A stretch of 64,000 nt of DNA from Klebsiella quasivariicola (GCF_002269255.1 NZ_CP022823.1:2914001-2978000); one strand, 5' to 3'; positions 8,255-17,426 are shown, counted from the stretch's first letter. Notes: a model not told the origin generated them from the sequence alone. Program-made: numbers and translations.

Positions 8255-9112
8255 ATGGGAAGCGGATGGCATGAATGGCCGCTGGTGCTGTTTACGGTGC
8301 TGGGGCAATGCGTGGTTGGCGCGATCATCGTTAGCGGCCTCGGCTGGCTGTCGCTCGCGGACCAGCACGCCGCAAGACAGCGGCTGGTGCGCTGCATGTT
8401 TTTTATCTGGCTGCTGATGGGCATCGGTTTTCTTGCTTCGGTGATGCATCTCGGCTCACCGCTGCGCGCGTTTAACTCGCTGAATCGCGTCGGCGCTTCG
8501 GCGCTGAGCAACGAAATCGCCAGCGGCGCCTTGTTCTTCGCCGTGGGTGGATTCTGGTGGTTGCTGGCGGTGCTGGGGAAAATGCCGGCAGCGCTGGGAA
8601 AAGTCTGGCTGATCGTCACTCTGCTGTTGGGCCTGCTGTTTGTGCTGGCGATGACCCGGGTCTATCAAATCGATACCGTGCCGACATGGTACAATGGCTA
8701 TACCACCAGCGCGTTCTTTCTGACGGTGCTGCTCAGCGGGCCGCTGTTTGCCGCCCTGCTGCTGCGGCTGGCGAAAGTCGACTTTAACGGCTGGTTTTTT
8801 GCCGGACTGAGCGTGGCCGCGCTGGCGATCAGCGCCGCGGTGATCGTTATGCAAAGCGCCGGGCTCGGCGCCATCCACAGCCCAGTCCAGCAGGCAGCCA
8901 CCCTGCTGCCAGACTACGGCAAACTCCAGGCGTTGCGCCTGATCCTGCTGGCCCTGGGTCTTGGCTGCTGGCTCTGTCCACTGATCCGCCGCCAGCCGCC
9001 GCGCGCCGTGGGGCTGCTGGTTGGTCTGCTGCTGGTGTTGATCGCTGAATGTATAGGCCGCGGACTGTTTTATGGTCTGCATATGACCGTCGGTATGGCG
9101 GTTGCCGGTTAA
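8255..9112 (+). CDS. ynfH: Membrane anchor subunit of the YnfE complex (DmsC-like)
   Basis: 285 residues with about eight hydrophobic helices, matching the DmsC/YnfH integral anchor that oxidises menaquinol and passes electrons to YnfG. The start GSGWHEWPLVLFTVLGQ resembles E. coli YnfH. The ATG at 8255 follows a strong GAAGGAGGTG, one base after the ynfG stop. The longer upstream frame overlaps ynfG and has no comparable ribosome site. Confidence 0.92.
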   Translation: MGSGWHEWPLVLFTVLGQCVVGAIIVSGLGWLSLADQHAARQRLVRCMFFIWLLMGIGFLASVMHLGSPLRAFNSLNRVGASALSNEIASGALFFAVGGFWWLLAVLGKMPAALGKVWLIVTLLLGLLFVLAMTRVYQIDTVPTWYNGYTTSAFFLTVLLSGPLFAALLLRLAKVDFNGWFFAGLSVAALAISAAVIVMQSAGLGAIHSPVQQAATLLPDYGKLQALRLILLALGLGCWLCPLIRRQPPRAVGLLVGLLLVLIAECIGRGLFYGLHMTVGMAVAG

Positions 9113-9152
9113 TGAGACGGCGCTCGAGCGCGCCGCAGTAAGGAATAATGTC

Positions 9153-9761
9153 ATGATGCCGTTCCCAAATCGCGACGCTGTCGCGTTAAGCGCCCGCACC
9201 CTGGGCGCGCTGTTCTCTTATGCGCCGAATAGCGTGGAAATTGCGCCGCTGGTCGCCGCCTTCCAGGACGGGAGCTGGCAGCAGCAGTGGCCCTTCCCGG
9301 TAGCGGCCCCGCTGGCGTCAGGGTTTACCGCATCGGCGGAAGAGACGTTGCCTGAAGCCTGGCAGCGCCTGTTTATCGGGCCGTGGGCCCTGCCGGCGCC
9401 GCCCTGGGGCTCGGTTTGGCTGGATAAAGAGTCGGTGCTGTTTGGCGATTCCACGCTGGCCCTGCGCCAGTGGATGCGCGAGAACGGCATCGCGCTGCAG
9501 GGCGATGGCAACGAACCCGAAGATCATTTCGGCACCTTGCTACTCCTGGCGGCATGGCTGTGCGAAACCGAGCAGGATGCGTTGTTTGCTCAACTGCTGG
9601 CCTGGCATCTGCTGCCGTGGTCCGGGCGCTTCCTGCGCGTTTTTGTCGAACACGCCGCCCACCCCTTCTACCGGACGCTGGGTCAGCTGGCGCAGACGAC
9701 CCTGGCGCAATGGCAGGAGAATCTGCCGATCGCCGTGGCGGAGAAACCGCTCTATCGTTAA
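9153..9761 (+). CDS. dmsD: Tat proofreading chaperone DmsD
   Basis: 202 residues of the TorD/DmsD all-helical chaperone family. Conserved elements are FIGPWALPAPPWGSVWLDKESVLFGD (written here only to identify the block at about 86-111; key motif PWGSVWLD) and NEPEDHFG (about 136-143), known to line the leader-binding surface. DmsD binds the Tat leader of DmsA/YnfE-type enzymes and delays export until the cofactor is inserted. AAGGA precedes two adjacent ATGs (9153 and 9156). It is the last gene of the ynfEGH-dmsD operon and is followed by an intrinsic terminator. Confidence 0.93.
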   Translation: MMPFPNRDAVALSARTLGALFSYAPNSVEIAPLVAAFQDGSWQQQWPFPVAAPLASGFTASAEETLPEAWQRLFIGPWALPAPPWGSVWLDKESVLFGDSTLALRQWMRENGIALQGDGNEPEDHFGTLLLLAAWLCETEQDALFAQLLAWHLLPWSGRFLRVFVEHAAHPFYRTLGQLAQTTLAQWQENLPIAVAEKPLYR

Positions 9762-9768
9762 TCCTTTC

Positions 9769-9798
9769 ACCGCGCCGGTATCCGGCGCGGTATTATTT
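9769..9798 (+). terminator. Intrinsic terminator of ynfEGH-dmsD
   Basis: Perfect 10-bp stem ACCGCGCCGG / CCGGCGCGGT with a TAT loop, followed by ATTATTTT, 7 bp after the dmsD stop. Confidence 0.8.
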
Positions 9799-9931
9799 TG
9801 CCACTTTTCAGCCCTTCCCCCGCACTTATCGCTTTTGCATCTAAGGTTATTCCCTATCACAATAAGGCCATGTTTTCCGAACCTTGCCGTGAGTGATGCA
9901 CCGTCTCCATCCCTATCCTGATGTGCAGGTG

Positions 9932-11191
9932 ATGTTTCGCCGCCTGCTGATCGCCACCCTAATTGGTCTTCTCGCCGCGCTGGCGGTGGCGCTATTTCGC
10001 CACGCCATGGTGGTGCTGGAAACGCTGTTTCTTGGCAATGACAGCGGGAGCCTGGTCAACGCCGCACAGTCGCTGCCGGCGTGGCGGCGGCTGATTACCC
10101 CGGCGCTGGGTGGCCTGGCGGCAGGAACCTTACTCTGGCTCTGGCAGCGTCGCAGCGTCACGCGCCCTCATGCCGCCACCGATTACATGGAAGCGCTGGA
10201 AACCGGCGATGGCTGTTTCGATACCCCGGCAAGCCTGGTGAAATCGCTGGCCTCGCTGCTGGTGGTCGTCACCGGCAGCGCCATTGGCCGGGAAGGCGCC
10301 ATGATCCTGCTGGCCGCGCTGGCGGCTTCGCTGTTTGCCCGCCGCTTCACGTCGCAGAGTGAATGGAAGCTATGGGTCGCCTGCGGCGCCGCCGCCGGGA
10401 TGGCCAGCGCCTATCATGCCCCGCTGGCCGGAAGCCTGTTTATCGCCGAGATCCTCTTCGGTACGCTGATGCTGGCCTCGCTCGGGCCGGTGGTTATCTC
10501 GGCGGTGGTCGCCCTGCTGTTGACGCAGTTTCTCAATGGCGGCGCCGCGCCGCTGTATCACGTCGTCCTGCAGCAGAACCTCAATGCGCTGCACTATGGC
10601 TTAATGCTGGCCACCGGGCTGCTGGCCGGGGTGTGTGGGCCACTGTTTATCTGGCTGATGGACTACAGCCACCGCGGATTCGTCAAACTGAAACTGTCTC
10701 CGCCGTGGCAGCTGGCGCTGGGCGGGCTGATTGTCGGTGGCTTATCGCTCCTCACTCCGGCGGTATGGGGCAACGGCTACAGCGTAGTGCAAAGCTATTT
10801 GCTGGTACCGCCGCCCGGCGCGCTATTGCTCGCCGTGTTCCTGTGCAAACTGTTGGCGGTGCTGGCCAGCAGCGGTTCCGGTGCGCCCGGCGGGGTCTTT
10901 ACCCCCACGCTGTTTGTCGGCCTGGCGATGGGCATGCTGTTTGCCCACCTCAGCGGGCTGTGGTTAGCGGGAAATGAGGAGATAGCCATCCTGATGGGGC
11001 TGACGGGTATGGCGGCGTTTCTGGCCGCTACCACCCATGCGCCGATCATGTCGACATTGATGATTTGTGAGATGACCGGGCAGTATGTCCTGCTGCCCGG
11101 CCTGCTGATAACCTGCGTCGTGGCGTCAGTGCTGTCGCGGACGTTACGCCGGGATTCGATCTATCGCCATCACGTTGCCGAGCATGTCTAA
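9932..11191 (+). CDS. clcB: ClC-type chloride channel/antiporter ClcB
   Basis: About 419 residues from ATG 9932 (MFRRLLIATLIG), the start that matches the length of E. coli ClcB. In-frame GTG/ATG codons at 9893/9896 would add 12-13 residues, and neither start has a strong ribosome site. ClC signatures are present: GSAIGREGA, with the gating/proton glutamate in GREG, then SGSGAPGGVFTPTLF, then a conserved MTG..LLPG block near the end. Such proteins exchange chloride for protons across the inner membrane, and in E. coli they support extreme acid resistance. The 3' end overlaps ynfK by 48 bp tail to tail. Confidence 0.9.
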   Translation: MFRRLLIATLIGLLAALAVALFRHAMVVLETLFLGNDSGSLVNAAQSLPAWRRLITPALGGLAAGTLLWLWQRRSVTRPHAATDYMEALETGDGCFDTPASLVKSLASLLVVVTGSAIGREGAMILLAALAASLFARRFTSQSEWKLWVACGAAAGMASAYHAPLAGSLFIAEILFGTLMLASLGPVVISAVVALLLTQFLNGGAAPLYHVVLQQNLNALHYGLMLATGLLAGVCGPLFIWLMDYSHRGFVKLKLSPPWQLALGGLIVGGLSLLTPAVWGNGYSVVQSYLLVPPPGALLLAVFLCKLLAVLASSGSGAPGGVFTPTLFVGLAMGMLFAHLSGLWLAGNEEIAILMGLTGMAAFLAATTHAPIMSTLMICEMTGQYVLLPGLLITCVVASVLSRTLRRDSIYRHHVAEHV

Positions 11192-11839
11192 ATCGACGTA
11201 ACGGCTCAGCTCACGCTGTTCGGCGCGCGGCAAATACGGCAGTTCGCCAATCAGCGGTGCCGGCAGCTTTTTGCTGAGTACATCGATGATTTCAGCATAG
11301 TGCGCCAGACCGGGGTTGATCCGGTTGGCCACCCAGCCGATCAGCGGCAGCCCGTCATTAGCGATCGCCTGGGCGGTAAGCAGCGCATGATTAATGCACC
11401 CTTCCTGGATCCCCACCACCATCAGTACCGGGAGCTGCTCCTGCACCACCCACTCGGAGAGCGGTCGCAGGTCGTTCATCAGGCTGCGCCAGCCGCCGGT
11501 GCCTTCGACCACCACATGCTCGACCTGCCCGCTAAGCCGCTGCAAACCATCTGACAACAGACCATAGTTAATCGGACAGCTGTGCGCCACGCTGCTTTCG
11601 TCTTCACTCAGGGCGATAGGATTGACCGCCTCATAGGGTAACGCCAGCGTGGAGACGCTCTGCAGTACCAGCGCGTCTTTGTTGCGCAAACCGTCCGGCG
11701 TCTCTTTGCTGCCCTTCGCCACAGGCTTGTACCCGGCCACGCTTTTGCCTCTGGCAGCAAGTGCCTGCAACAGCGCACGGGTAACCACTGTCTTCCCGAC
11801 AGAGGTGTCTGTACCTGTAATAAAGAAACGCTTAAACAT
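11144..11839 (-). CDS. ynfK: Dethiobiotin synthetase-like ATPase (YnfK/BioD2)
   Basis: 231 residues with the BioD P-loop GTDTSVGKT (residues 8-16), the substrate loop YKPVAKGS, and VEGTGGW in place of the usual VEGAGG. BioD carboxylates 7,8-diaminononanoate to dethiobiotin with ATP and CO2. YnfK is the second BioD paralogue of enterobacteria; whether it makes biotin precursor is not settled by sequence. The start at 11839 gives the E. coli length; the frame extends 20 codons upstream without a better start. It overlaps the clcB 3' end. Confidence 0.88.
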   Translation of the reverse strand: MFKRFFITGTDTSVGKTVVTRALLQALAARGKSVAGYKPVAKGSKETPDGLRNKDALVLQSVSTLALPYEAVNPIALSEDESSVAHSCPINYGLLSDGLQRLSGQVEHVVVEGTGGWRSLMNDLRPLSEWVVQEQLPVLMVVGIQEGCINHALLTAQAIANDGLPLIGWVANRINPGLAHYAEIIDVLSKKLPAPLIGELPYLPRAEQRELSRYVDLDMLGNVMAIDRIPA

Positions 11840-11966
11840 CACTAACCCCACAGTTTTGTCGATGAAATATACGGGAGAGAAATAATCAACAGTGGGCAAA
11901 GTCTACGTGAAGCCGCTGGGGGTCGGCTTGAGATAGCGCAATTTTTGGTGTGACTATGAAAAAATG

Positions 11967-13190
11967 TTAACCCTGTAACAGTCGTATGAGTAAGGATCCG
12001 TTATAGAGCGCATCCTTGACCAGCGCCGCGCCAGCCATCGTTCCACGGTTGGAGAACTGGGTGCTTTCGACAGCAATATGCTGACTGTAGGCGGGGAGCG
12101 ATTGTTGCCGAATGCAGCTGGAAATTGCCGGAAAAAGGATCTCTGCCGCCAGATTAAACGGCGAGCCAATCAGGATTTTCTGCGGGTTAAACAGGTTGAC
12201 CATGATCGCCAGAATACGACCAACGTGGTTACCTACGCCGCTGATAATATCTCGGGCCAGCAGATCGCCCTGCAGCGCCGCCTGGCACAACCACTCCACG
12301 CTCAGCGGACGCTGGTGCAGCAGAGAGCTCATCGACTGCGCCATGCGCATCTGCGCCAGCTCCAGCACGCTCTCCACGCTGGCAATGGTTTCCAGACAGC
12401 CATGGTTGCCGCAGTAGCAGCGTTTGCCGTAGGGATCGACCTGAGTATGGCCGATCTCCACCAGGCTGCTGCTGCCGGCATGCAGCAGGCGACCGTCGGT
12501 AATGACGCCGGCGCCCACGTTATGGTCGATCACCACCTGAATGACGTCACGAGCGCCGCGCGAGGCGCCAAATAACGATTCCGCCATGGTCCAGGCGCTG
12601 ATGTCATGCTGAATATAGACCGGCACGCCGGTATGATTAGCCAGCGCTTCGCCCAGCGGCACATCTTTGACATCCTCATAAAACGGCATTCGATGGATAA
12701 TGCCATTTTCGGTATCAATAATTCCCGGCATCGTCATGGCGATGGAAGTAAGGCGTTCCAGCTTCTTTTGATGGCGAATAAAGAACCGATCAATGTGGTC
12801 GATAACCCGGGTGAGAAACGGCGTACTGTCGGTGAGCGCCAGTTCCAGCTGATCCTCCACCACCAGCTGGCTACTTAAATCTCGCAGCGAAAGATGGATC
12901 TCGCCGCGGCTGATGCGCACCGCCAGATAGTGCCAGGCTTCGGTTTCCACCATCAGTCCTACCGCCGGACGGCCACGGCTACCGGGCTCCTGGATCTCCG
13001 TCTCCTGCACCAGATGCGCTTCCAGCATTTCGCGGACGATTTTGGTGATACTGGCGGGCGCCAGTTGCGCAAATCGGGAGAGGTCGATACGCGAAACCGG
13101 GCCGAGCTGATCAATCAGGCGATATACAGCGCCCGCATTGGTCTGCTTAATTTGATCGATATGGCCTGGTTGACTATCCGCTACCACCAT
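11967..13190 (-). CDS. mlc: Transcriptional repressor Mlc (ROK family)
   Basis: 407 residues. An N-terminal winged-helix DNA-binding domain (about 15-75; IDLSRFAQLAPASITKIVREML) is followed by a ROK sugar-kinase-like domain with the zinc motif CYCGNHGCLET (about 257-267). Mlc represses ptsG, manXYZ and its own gene, and is sequestered at the membrane by dephosphorylated PtsG when glucose is taken up. The sequence is nearly identical to E. coli Mlc as I recall it, including the C-terminal amphipathic tail SLLIRLLQG. It lies in the E. coli order, between ynfK and ynfL. Confidence 0.96.
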   Translation of the reverse strand: MVVADSQPGHIDQIKQTNAGAVYRLIDQLGPVSRIDLSRFAQLAPASITKIVREMLEAHLVQETEIQEPGSRGRPAVGLMVETEAWHYLAVRISRGEIHLSLRDLSSQLVVEDQLELALTDSTPFLTRVIDHIDRFFIRHQKKLERLTSIAMTMPGIIDTENGIIHRMPFYEDVKDVPLGEALANHTGVPVYIQHDISAWTMAESLFGASRGARDVIQVVIDHNVGAGVITDGRLLHAGSSSLVEIGHTQVDPYGKRCYCGNHGCLETIASVESVLELAQMRMAQSMSSLLHQRPLSVEWLCQAALQGDLLARDIISGVGNHVGRILAIMVNLFNPQKILIGSPFNLAAEILFPAISSCIRQQSLPAYSQHIAVESTQFSNRGTMAGAALVKDALYNGSLLIRLLQG

Positions 13191-13310
13191 TGACTCCCTT
13201 ATTTTCGCGCTTCGAAATAAACTTTCGGCTATGGTGAAGCACTTCGATGGTGAACGTCAAATTTTTACTTAGCCTTGTGATTTACTGCACATTTCCAGCC
13301 TGTTTTCGCC

Positions 13311-14213
13311 TCAATTCTGCTCGGTTTTCCAGGCCAGCAGCGCATCGCGAAAGCGTTTTGCCAGCGCCCCCTGTTCGTGGTGCTTCGACCACACCAGCCA
13401 CATCTCCGATACGGCATCCTGCTCCTCAATCGGCAGCCAGCGCATTTCACTGAGCTGCACGCGCTGAAAGGAGGCCGGCAGAATCGACACCCCCAGCCCG
13501 GCCGCCACCAGGCCGATAATGGTCATCGCCTCCCCCACCTCCTGGGCAATCACCGGCGTATGCCCGTAGCGGCGCAGCAAGCCGAGGATGTCGTCATACA
13601 GGCCGGTGCCGACGTGCGGGTCGAAAAAGACAAAGGGTTCACGCGCCAGCGCTGCCAGGCTGACCGAGGGCAGACGGGCCAGCGGATGGTTGGCCGGCAC
13701 CATCGCCAGCAGCGGTTCGCGCAGCACCCGCTCCCATGCCAGGGTGTCCGGTAACTGAGTATTGCGCAACAGTCCCAGGTCGAGGGCTCCCTCGCTCAGG
13801 GGCACGATCTGTTCGCGAGTGTTGGTCTCCCGGGTCAGAATATGCACATCCGGATAGCGCTGGCGAAACATCGACAGCGTATCAGACACCGCCTTAATGA
13901 AAGGCGCCGACGAAGTAAAACCGATACGCAGCTCGCCAGTTTCCCCATGATGCAGACGCGCGGCGCGGGCGGCCGCGTCATCGACCTGGGCGAGGATTTG
14001 GCGGCTGTCGGCGAGAAACTGTTTCCCGGCCGCCGTCAGGCTAACGCTGCGGTTGGTGCGGGCGAACAGACGCGCCCCGGTCTGCTGCTCAAGGATCTGA
14101 ATTTGCTGACTTAACGGCGGTTGCGAGATGTTCAGTCGCGCCGCGGCGCGGCCAAAATGCAGCTCTTCGGCGACGGCGATAAAGTAGCGCAGATGACGCA
14201 ACTCGATATTCAT
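13311..14213 (-). CDS. ynfL: LysR-family transcriptional regulator YnfL
   Basis: 300 residues with an N-terminal winged HTH (MNIELRHLRYFIAVAEELHFGRAAARLNISQPPLSQ region, residues 1-60) and a type 2 periplasmic-binding-like effector domain. It is divergent from the MFS gene ynfM with 130 bp between starts, the usual arrangement for a LysR regulator controlling its neighbour. The effector is unknown. The short AT-rich divergent region presumably holds its binding sites. Confidence 0.88.
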   Translation of the reverse strand: MNIELRHLRYFIAVAEELHFGRAAARLNISQPPLSQQIQILEQQTGARLFARTNRSVSLTAAGKQFLADSRQILAQVDDAAARAARLHHGETGELRIGFTSSAPFIKAVSDTLSMFRQRYPDVHILTRETNTREQIVPLSEGALDLGLLRNTQLPDTLAWERVLREPLLAMVPANHPLARLPSVSLAALAREPFVFFDPHVGTGLYDDILGLLRRYGHTPVIAQEVGEAMTIIGLVAAGLGVSILPASFQRVQLSEMRWLPIEEQDAVSEMWLVWSKHHEQGALAKRFRDALLAWKTEQN

Positions 14214-14343
14214 ATTTAAAACGTCTTATTTGAGATTATTAATATATTAGACAGAATATTTACATTTTCATACCCTAAAAATGTGAGCTGAATGGTCACA
14301 ACACTCTGTTGGTAAGCAGCAACTTCTACGCAAGGAATTCTCT

Positions 14344-15594
14344 GTGAGTCGTACAACAACCGTTGACACCGTGCCGGCGGGCGAGGTCAGCGTCGCTGGT
14401 GCATCCCGCCCGGATCAGTTTATTAAGCGCGGCACCCCGCAGTTTATGCGCGTCACCCTCGCGCTGTTCTCCGCCGGGCTGGCCACCTTCGCCCTGCTCT
14501 ACTGCGTGCAGCCGATCCTGCCGGTACTGTCGAACGAGTTCGCTGTATCGCCGGCCAGCAGCAGTATCTCACTCTCCATTTCCACGGCGATGCTGGCGGT
14601 AGGCCTGTTGTTTACCGGCCCGCTCTCCGATGCCGTTGGCCGCAAACCGGTGATGGTCACCGCCCTGCTGCTGGCCGCCTGCTGCTCGCTGCTGTCGACC
14701 ATGATGTCCAGCTGGCACGGCATTCTGATTATGCGCGCGCTGATCGGCCTGTCGCTGAGCGGCGTAGCGGCGGTTGGCATGACCTACCTGAGCGAGGAGA
14801 TCCATCCCAGCTTTGTCGCCTTTTCCATGGGGCTCTATATCAGCGGCAACTCCATCGGCGGCATGAGCGGCCGCTTGCTCACCGGGGTATTCACCGATTT
14901 CTTCGGCTGGCGCGTGGCGCTGGCGGTAATCAGCGGCTTCGCGCTGGCTGCAGCCGTTATGTTCTGGCGCATCCTGCCCGAGTCTCGGCATTTCCGTCCC
15001 ACCTCGCTGCGACCGAAAACATTACTGATTAACTTTCGCCTGCACTGGCGCGACCGCGGCCTGCCGCTGCTGTTCGTCGAAGGTTTCCTGCTGATGGGGG
15101 CCTTTGTCACCCTGTTTAATTACATTGGCTACCGGCTGATGATGTCGCCATGGTCGTTAAGCCAGGCTGTGGTGGGGCTACTGTCGGTGGCCTATCTCAC
15201 CGGTACCTGGAGTTCCCCGAAGGCGGGCGCCATGACGGTACGCTATGGCCGCGGGCCGGTGATGCTCGGCTTTACGGCGGTGATGCTCTGCGGTCTGCTG
15301 CTGACGCTCTTTTCTTCACTGTGGCTCATTTTCATCGGCATGCTATTGTTTTCGGCGGGATTTTTCGCCGCGCACTCGGTTGCCAGCAGCTGGATTGGCC
15401 CCCGCGCTCGCCGCGCCCGCGGCCAGGCGTCATCGCTGTATTTGTTCAGCTATTATTTAGGCTCCAGTCTGGCGGGGACATTAGGCGGAGTGTTCTGGCA
15501 CCACTACGGTTGGAACGGCGTCGGAGGCTTTATCGCGCTACTGCTCCTTGCCGCGCTACTGACCGGCACGTGCCTGCATCGGCGACTGAAATAG
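14344..15594 (+). CDS. ynfM: MFS transporter YnfM
   Basis: 416 residues from a GTG start (MSRTTTVDTVPAG), with AAGGAATTCT just upstream. Twelve predicted helices follow a polar N-terminal tail of about 45 residues. The MFS loop motif GPLSDAVGRKPVM is present, and sequence through HSVASSWIGPRARRARGQASSLY closely follows E. coli YnfM. It is probably an inner-membrane proton-driven exporter; it is often annotated as arabinose or drug efflux, but the substrate is unproven. It is controlled presumably by the divergent YnfL. Confidence 0.9.
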   Translation: MSRTTTVDTVPAGEVSVAGASRPDQFIKRGTPQFMRVTLALFSAGLATFALLYCVQPILPVLSNEFAVSPASSSISLSISTAMLAVGLLFTGPLSDAVGRKPVMVTALLLAACCSLLSTMMSSWHGILIMRALIGLSLSGVAAVGMTYLSEEIHPSFVAFSMGLYISGNSIGGMSGRLLTGVFTDFFGWRVALAVISGFALAAAVMFWRILPESRHFRPTSLRPKTLLINFRLHWRDRGLPLLFVEGFLLMGAFVTLFNYIGYRLMMSPWSLSQAVVGLLSVAYLTGTWSSPKAGAMTVRYGRGPVMLGFTAVMLCGLLLTLFSSLWLIFIGMLLFSAGFFAAHSVASSWIGPRARRARGQASSLYLFSYYLGSSLAGTLGGVFWHHYGWNGVGGFIALLLLAALLTGTCLHRRLK

Positions 15595-15603
15595 TCGTTT
15601 GTG

Positions 15604-15623
15604 ACGTGGCCTGCGGGCCACGT
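15604..15623. terminator. Hairpin between convergent ynfM and a 30-codon ORF
   Basis: Perfect stem ACGTGGCC-TGCG-GGCCACGT, 10 bp after the ynfM stop and 2 bp past the stop of the opposing small ORF. No clear T-run on either side, so it is at best a weak bidirectional terminator. Confidence 0.45.
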
Positions 15624-15624
15624 T

Positions 15625-15717
15625 TCACCACATGCCCATGATGGATGACAAACCCATCAGCTCTCTCAAGGCATCAATGGACAATAAAGCAATAAACAGC
15701 CAGGTGAACGGATTCAT
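15625..15717 (-). CDS. Candidate 30-residue single-span membrane protein
   Basis: The minus strand encodes 30 residues beginning MNPFTWLFIALLSIDALREL and ending GLSSIMGMW. A hydrophobic N-terminal helix is followed by a short tail. The ATG has a purine-rich ribosome site (GGGGGTGG) 4-5 bases upstream and a further GGAGG nearby. Two CRP-like sites lie 25-83 bp upstream of the start, and a hairpin directly follows the stop. This arrangement fits the tiny stress-induced membrane proteins of enterobacteria. I do not recognise a named family, and a chance ORF is possible. Confidence 0.55.
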   Translation of the reverse strand: MNPFTWLFIALLSIDALRELMGLSSIMGMW

Positions 15718-15741
15718 AAACCACCCCCGAACCTCCAGACC

Positions 15742-15757
15742 TGTGTAATCGATCACA
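15742..15757. promoter_or_regulatory. CRP-like site, proximal
   Basis: TGTGT-AATCGA-TCACA matches nine of ten conserved bases of the CRP consensus (TGTGA-N6-TCACA). It lies 25-40 bp upstream of the 30-codon ORF start. Confidence 0.55.
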
Positions 15758-15784
15758 GTTTAGTACCGATATGTTACCGTTTTC

Positions 15785-15800
15785 TGTCACACCGATCACA
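15785..15800. promoter_or_regulatory. CRP-like site, distal
   Basis: TGTCA-CACCGA-TCACA matches nine of ten consensus bases. Its centre is 43 bp from that of the proximal site, about four helical turns. It lies between the small ORF (minus) and the M32 carboxypeptidase (plus), so either gene could be the target. Confidence 0.5.
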
Positions 15801-15933
15801 GAGGTGAGCTTATTCTCCCACCATGTGTCTTTCCCTTCCCCTGTGCGCAACGCTCGACCCGCGGGGCGTATCAGGATAGTGTAGAAGCAGACCGATAATC
15901 TCTTTATTCACCTGTCACGGACCGCACGCTACT

Positions 15934-17421
15934 ATGACTGAAAATACGCCTTATCAGCAGCTTACCCGCACCTTTCAGCGCCTGTCGCGCTTTTCGCATC
16001 TCTCCGCCATCGCCGGCTGGGATATGTTCGCGATGATGCCCCCGGGCGGGAGCGTCGCCCGCAGCGAAGCGCTGGCCGAGCTCGGCGTGCTGCAGCATCA
16101 GATCCTGACCGATAAAAAAGTGGGGCAATGGCTTCAGGAGGCCCGCCAGCAGGATCTCAATGATGTCGAACAGGCCAACCTGCGCGAAATGCAGCGTCAG
16201 TACGATCAGGCGGCGCTGCTGCCGGAGAGCCTGGTGGAGGCTAAATCGCTGGCCGGCAGCCGCTGTGAGCATGCCTGGCGCAGCCAGCGTCCCGCCAACG
16301 ACTGGACGGGCTTTGCCGACAATCTTCGCGAGGTGGTCAAACTGAGCCGTCAGGAAGCGCAGATCCGCGCCGATGCCAGAGGCGGTTCACGCTACGACGC
16401 GCTGCTGGATATTTTCGAACCGGATATGACCAGCGCGCGGCTGGACAGCCTGTTCGCCGATCTCAAATCGTGGCTACCCTCCCTGCTTAGCCAGGCGGTG
16501 GAGAAGCAGGCGAAGCAGACGTTAATCGCCCCGCAGGGGCCTTTCCCCATTGCTGAACAACGGGAACTGGGCCTGCAGGCGATGCGCATCCTCGGCTTTG
16601 ACTTCGACGGCGGGCGCCTCGATATCAGCGCCCACCCGTTCTGCGGCGGCGTCCCCCAGGACGTGCGCATAACCACTCGCTACAATGAAAAGGATCTGCT
16701 CAGCGCCCTGTTCGGCGTGATCCACGAAACCGGCCACGCCCGCTATGAACAGAACCTGCCCCGGCCCTGGATCGACCAGCCGGTTGGGCTCGCCCGCTCC
16801 ACCGCCATTCACGAATCGCAGAGCCTGTTCTTTGAAATGCAGCTGGGACGCAGCGAGCGCTTCCTAAACCGCCTGTTGCCGGCGGTGCGCGAGCGCTTTG
16901 GCGACCAGCCGGCCTTCAGCCAGGACAATTTTGTCGCCTGGAATCAGCGAGTGAAACCGGGCTTTATTCGCGTCGATGCCGACGAGGTCAGCTACCCGGC
17001 ACATGTGATCCTGCGCTATGAAATTGAACGCGCGCTGATCGACGGCGACATTGAGGTGGAAGATATCCCATCGCTGTGGGACGAGAAAATGCAGCACTGG
17101 CTGGGACTGTCGACCACCGGCAATTATCGCGATGGCTGCATGCAGGATATTCACTGGACCGACGGCGGCTTTGGTTACTTCCCTTCCTACACCCTGGGCG
17201 CAATGTATGCCGCGCAGCTGATGGCCGCCGCTCGCCGTGCGCTGCCGACCTTAGACCGCGATATCGCCGAAGGGGATTTCAGCGCCCTGTTCGACTGGCT
17301 GCGACAAAATATCTGGCAGCATGGCAGCCGCTTCACCACCTCGCAGTTGATCCAGCAGGCCACCGGCGAAGAACTAAGCAGCCGCTATTTCCGCGACCAT
17401 CTTACCGCCCGTTACCTGTGA
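15934..17421 (+). CDS. M32 family metallocarboxypeptidase
   Basis: 495 residues, the typical size of Taq-type M32 carboxypeptidases. The zinc site HETGH is at residues 264-268, and the downstream glutamate helix IHESQSLFFE supplies the third ligand. The protein is all-helical and cytosolic, without a signal peptide. It removes C-terminal residues from peptides with broad specificity, probably in peptide recycling. E. coli K-12 lacks a gene here between ynfM and asr as far as I recall, so this is an accessory gene in a conserved neighbourhood. A GC hairpin follows the stop. Confidence 0.92.
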   Translation: MTENTPYQQLTRTFQRLSRFSHLSAIAGWDMFAMMPPGGSVARSEALAELGVLQHQILTDKKVGQWLQEARQQDLNDVEQANLREMQRQYDQAALLPESLVEAKSLAGSRCEHAWRSQRPANDWTGFADNLREVVKLSRQEAQIRADARGGSRYDALLDIFEPDMTSARLDSLFADLKSWLPSLLSQAVEKQAKQTLIAPQGPFPIAEQRELGLQAMRILGFDFDGGRLDISAHPFCGGVPQDVRITTRYNEKDLLSALFGVIHETGHARYEQNLPRPWIDQPVGLARSTAIHESQSLFFEMQLGRSERFLNRLLPAVRERFGDQPAFSQDNFVAWNQRVKPGFIRVDADEVSYPAHVILRYEIERALIDGDIEVEDIPSLWDEKMQHWLGLSTTGNYRDGCMQDIHWTDGGFGYFPSYTLGAMYAAQLMAAARRALPTLDRDIAEGDFSALFDWLRQNIWQHGSRFTTSQLIQQATGEELSSRYFRDHLTARYL

Positions 17422-17426
17422 TCGTG

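Noticed and set aside
13311..15594. Signs of horizontal transfer at ynfL/ynfM
   Set aside because: The order, lengths and composition match the E. coli backbone.
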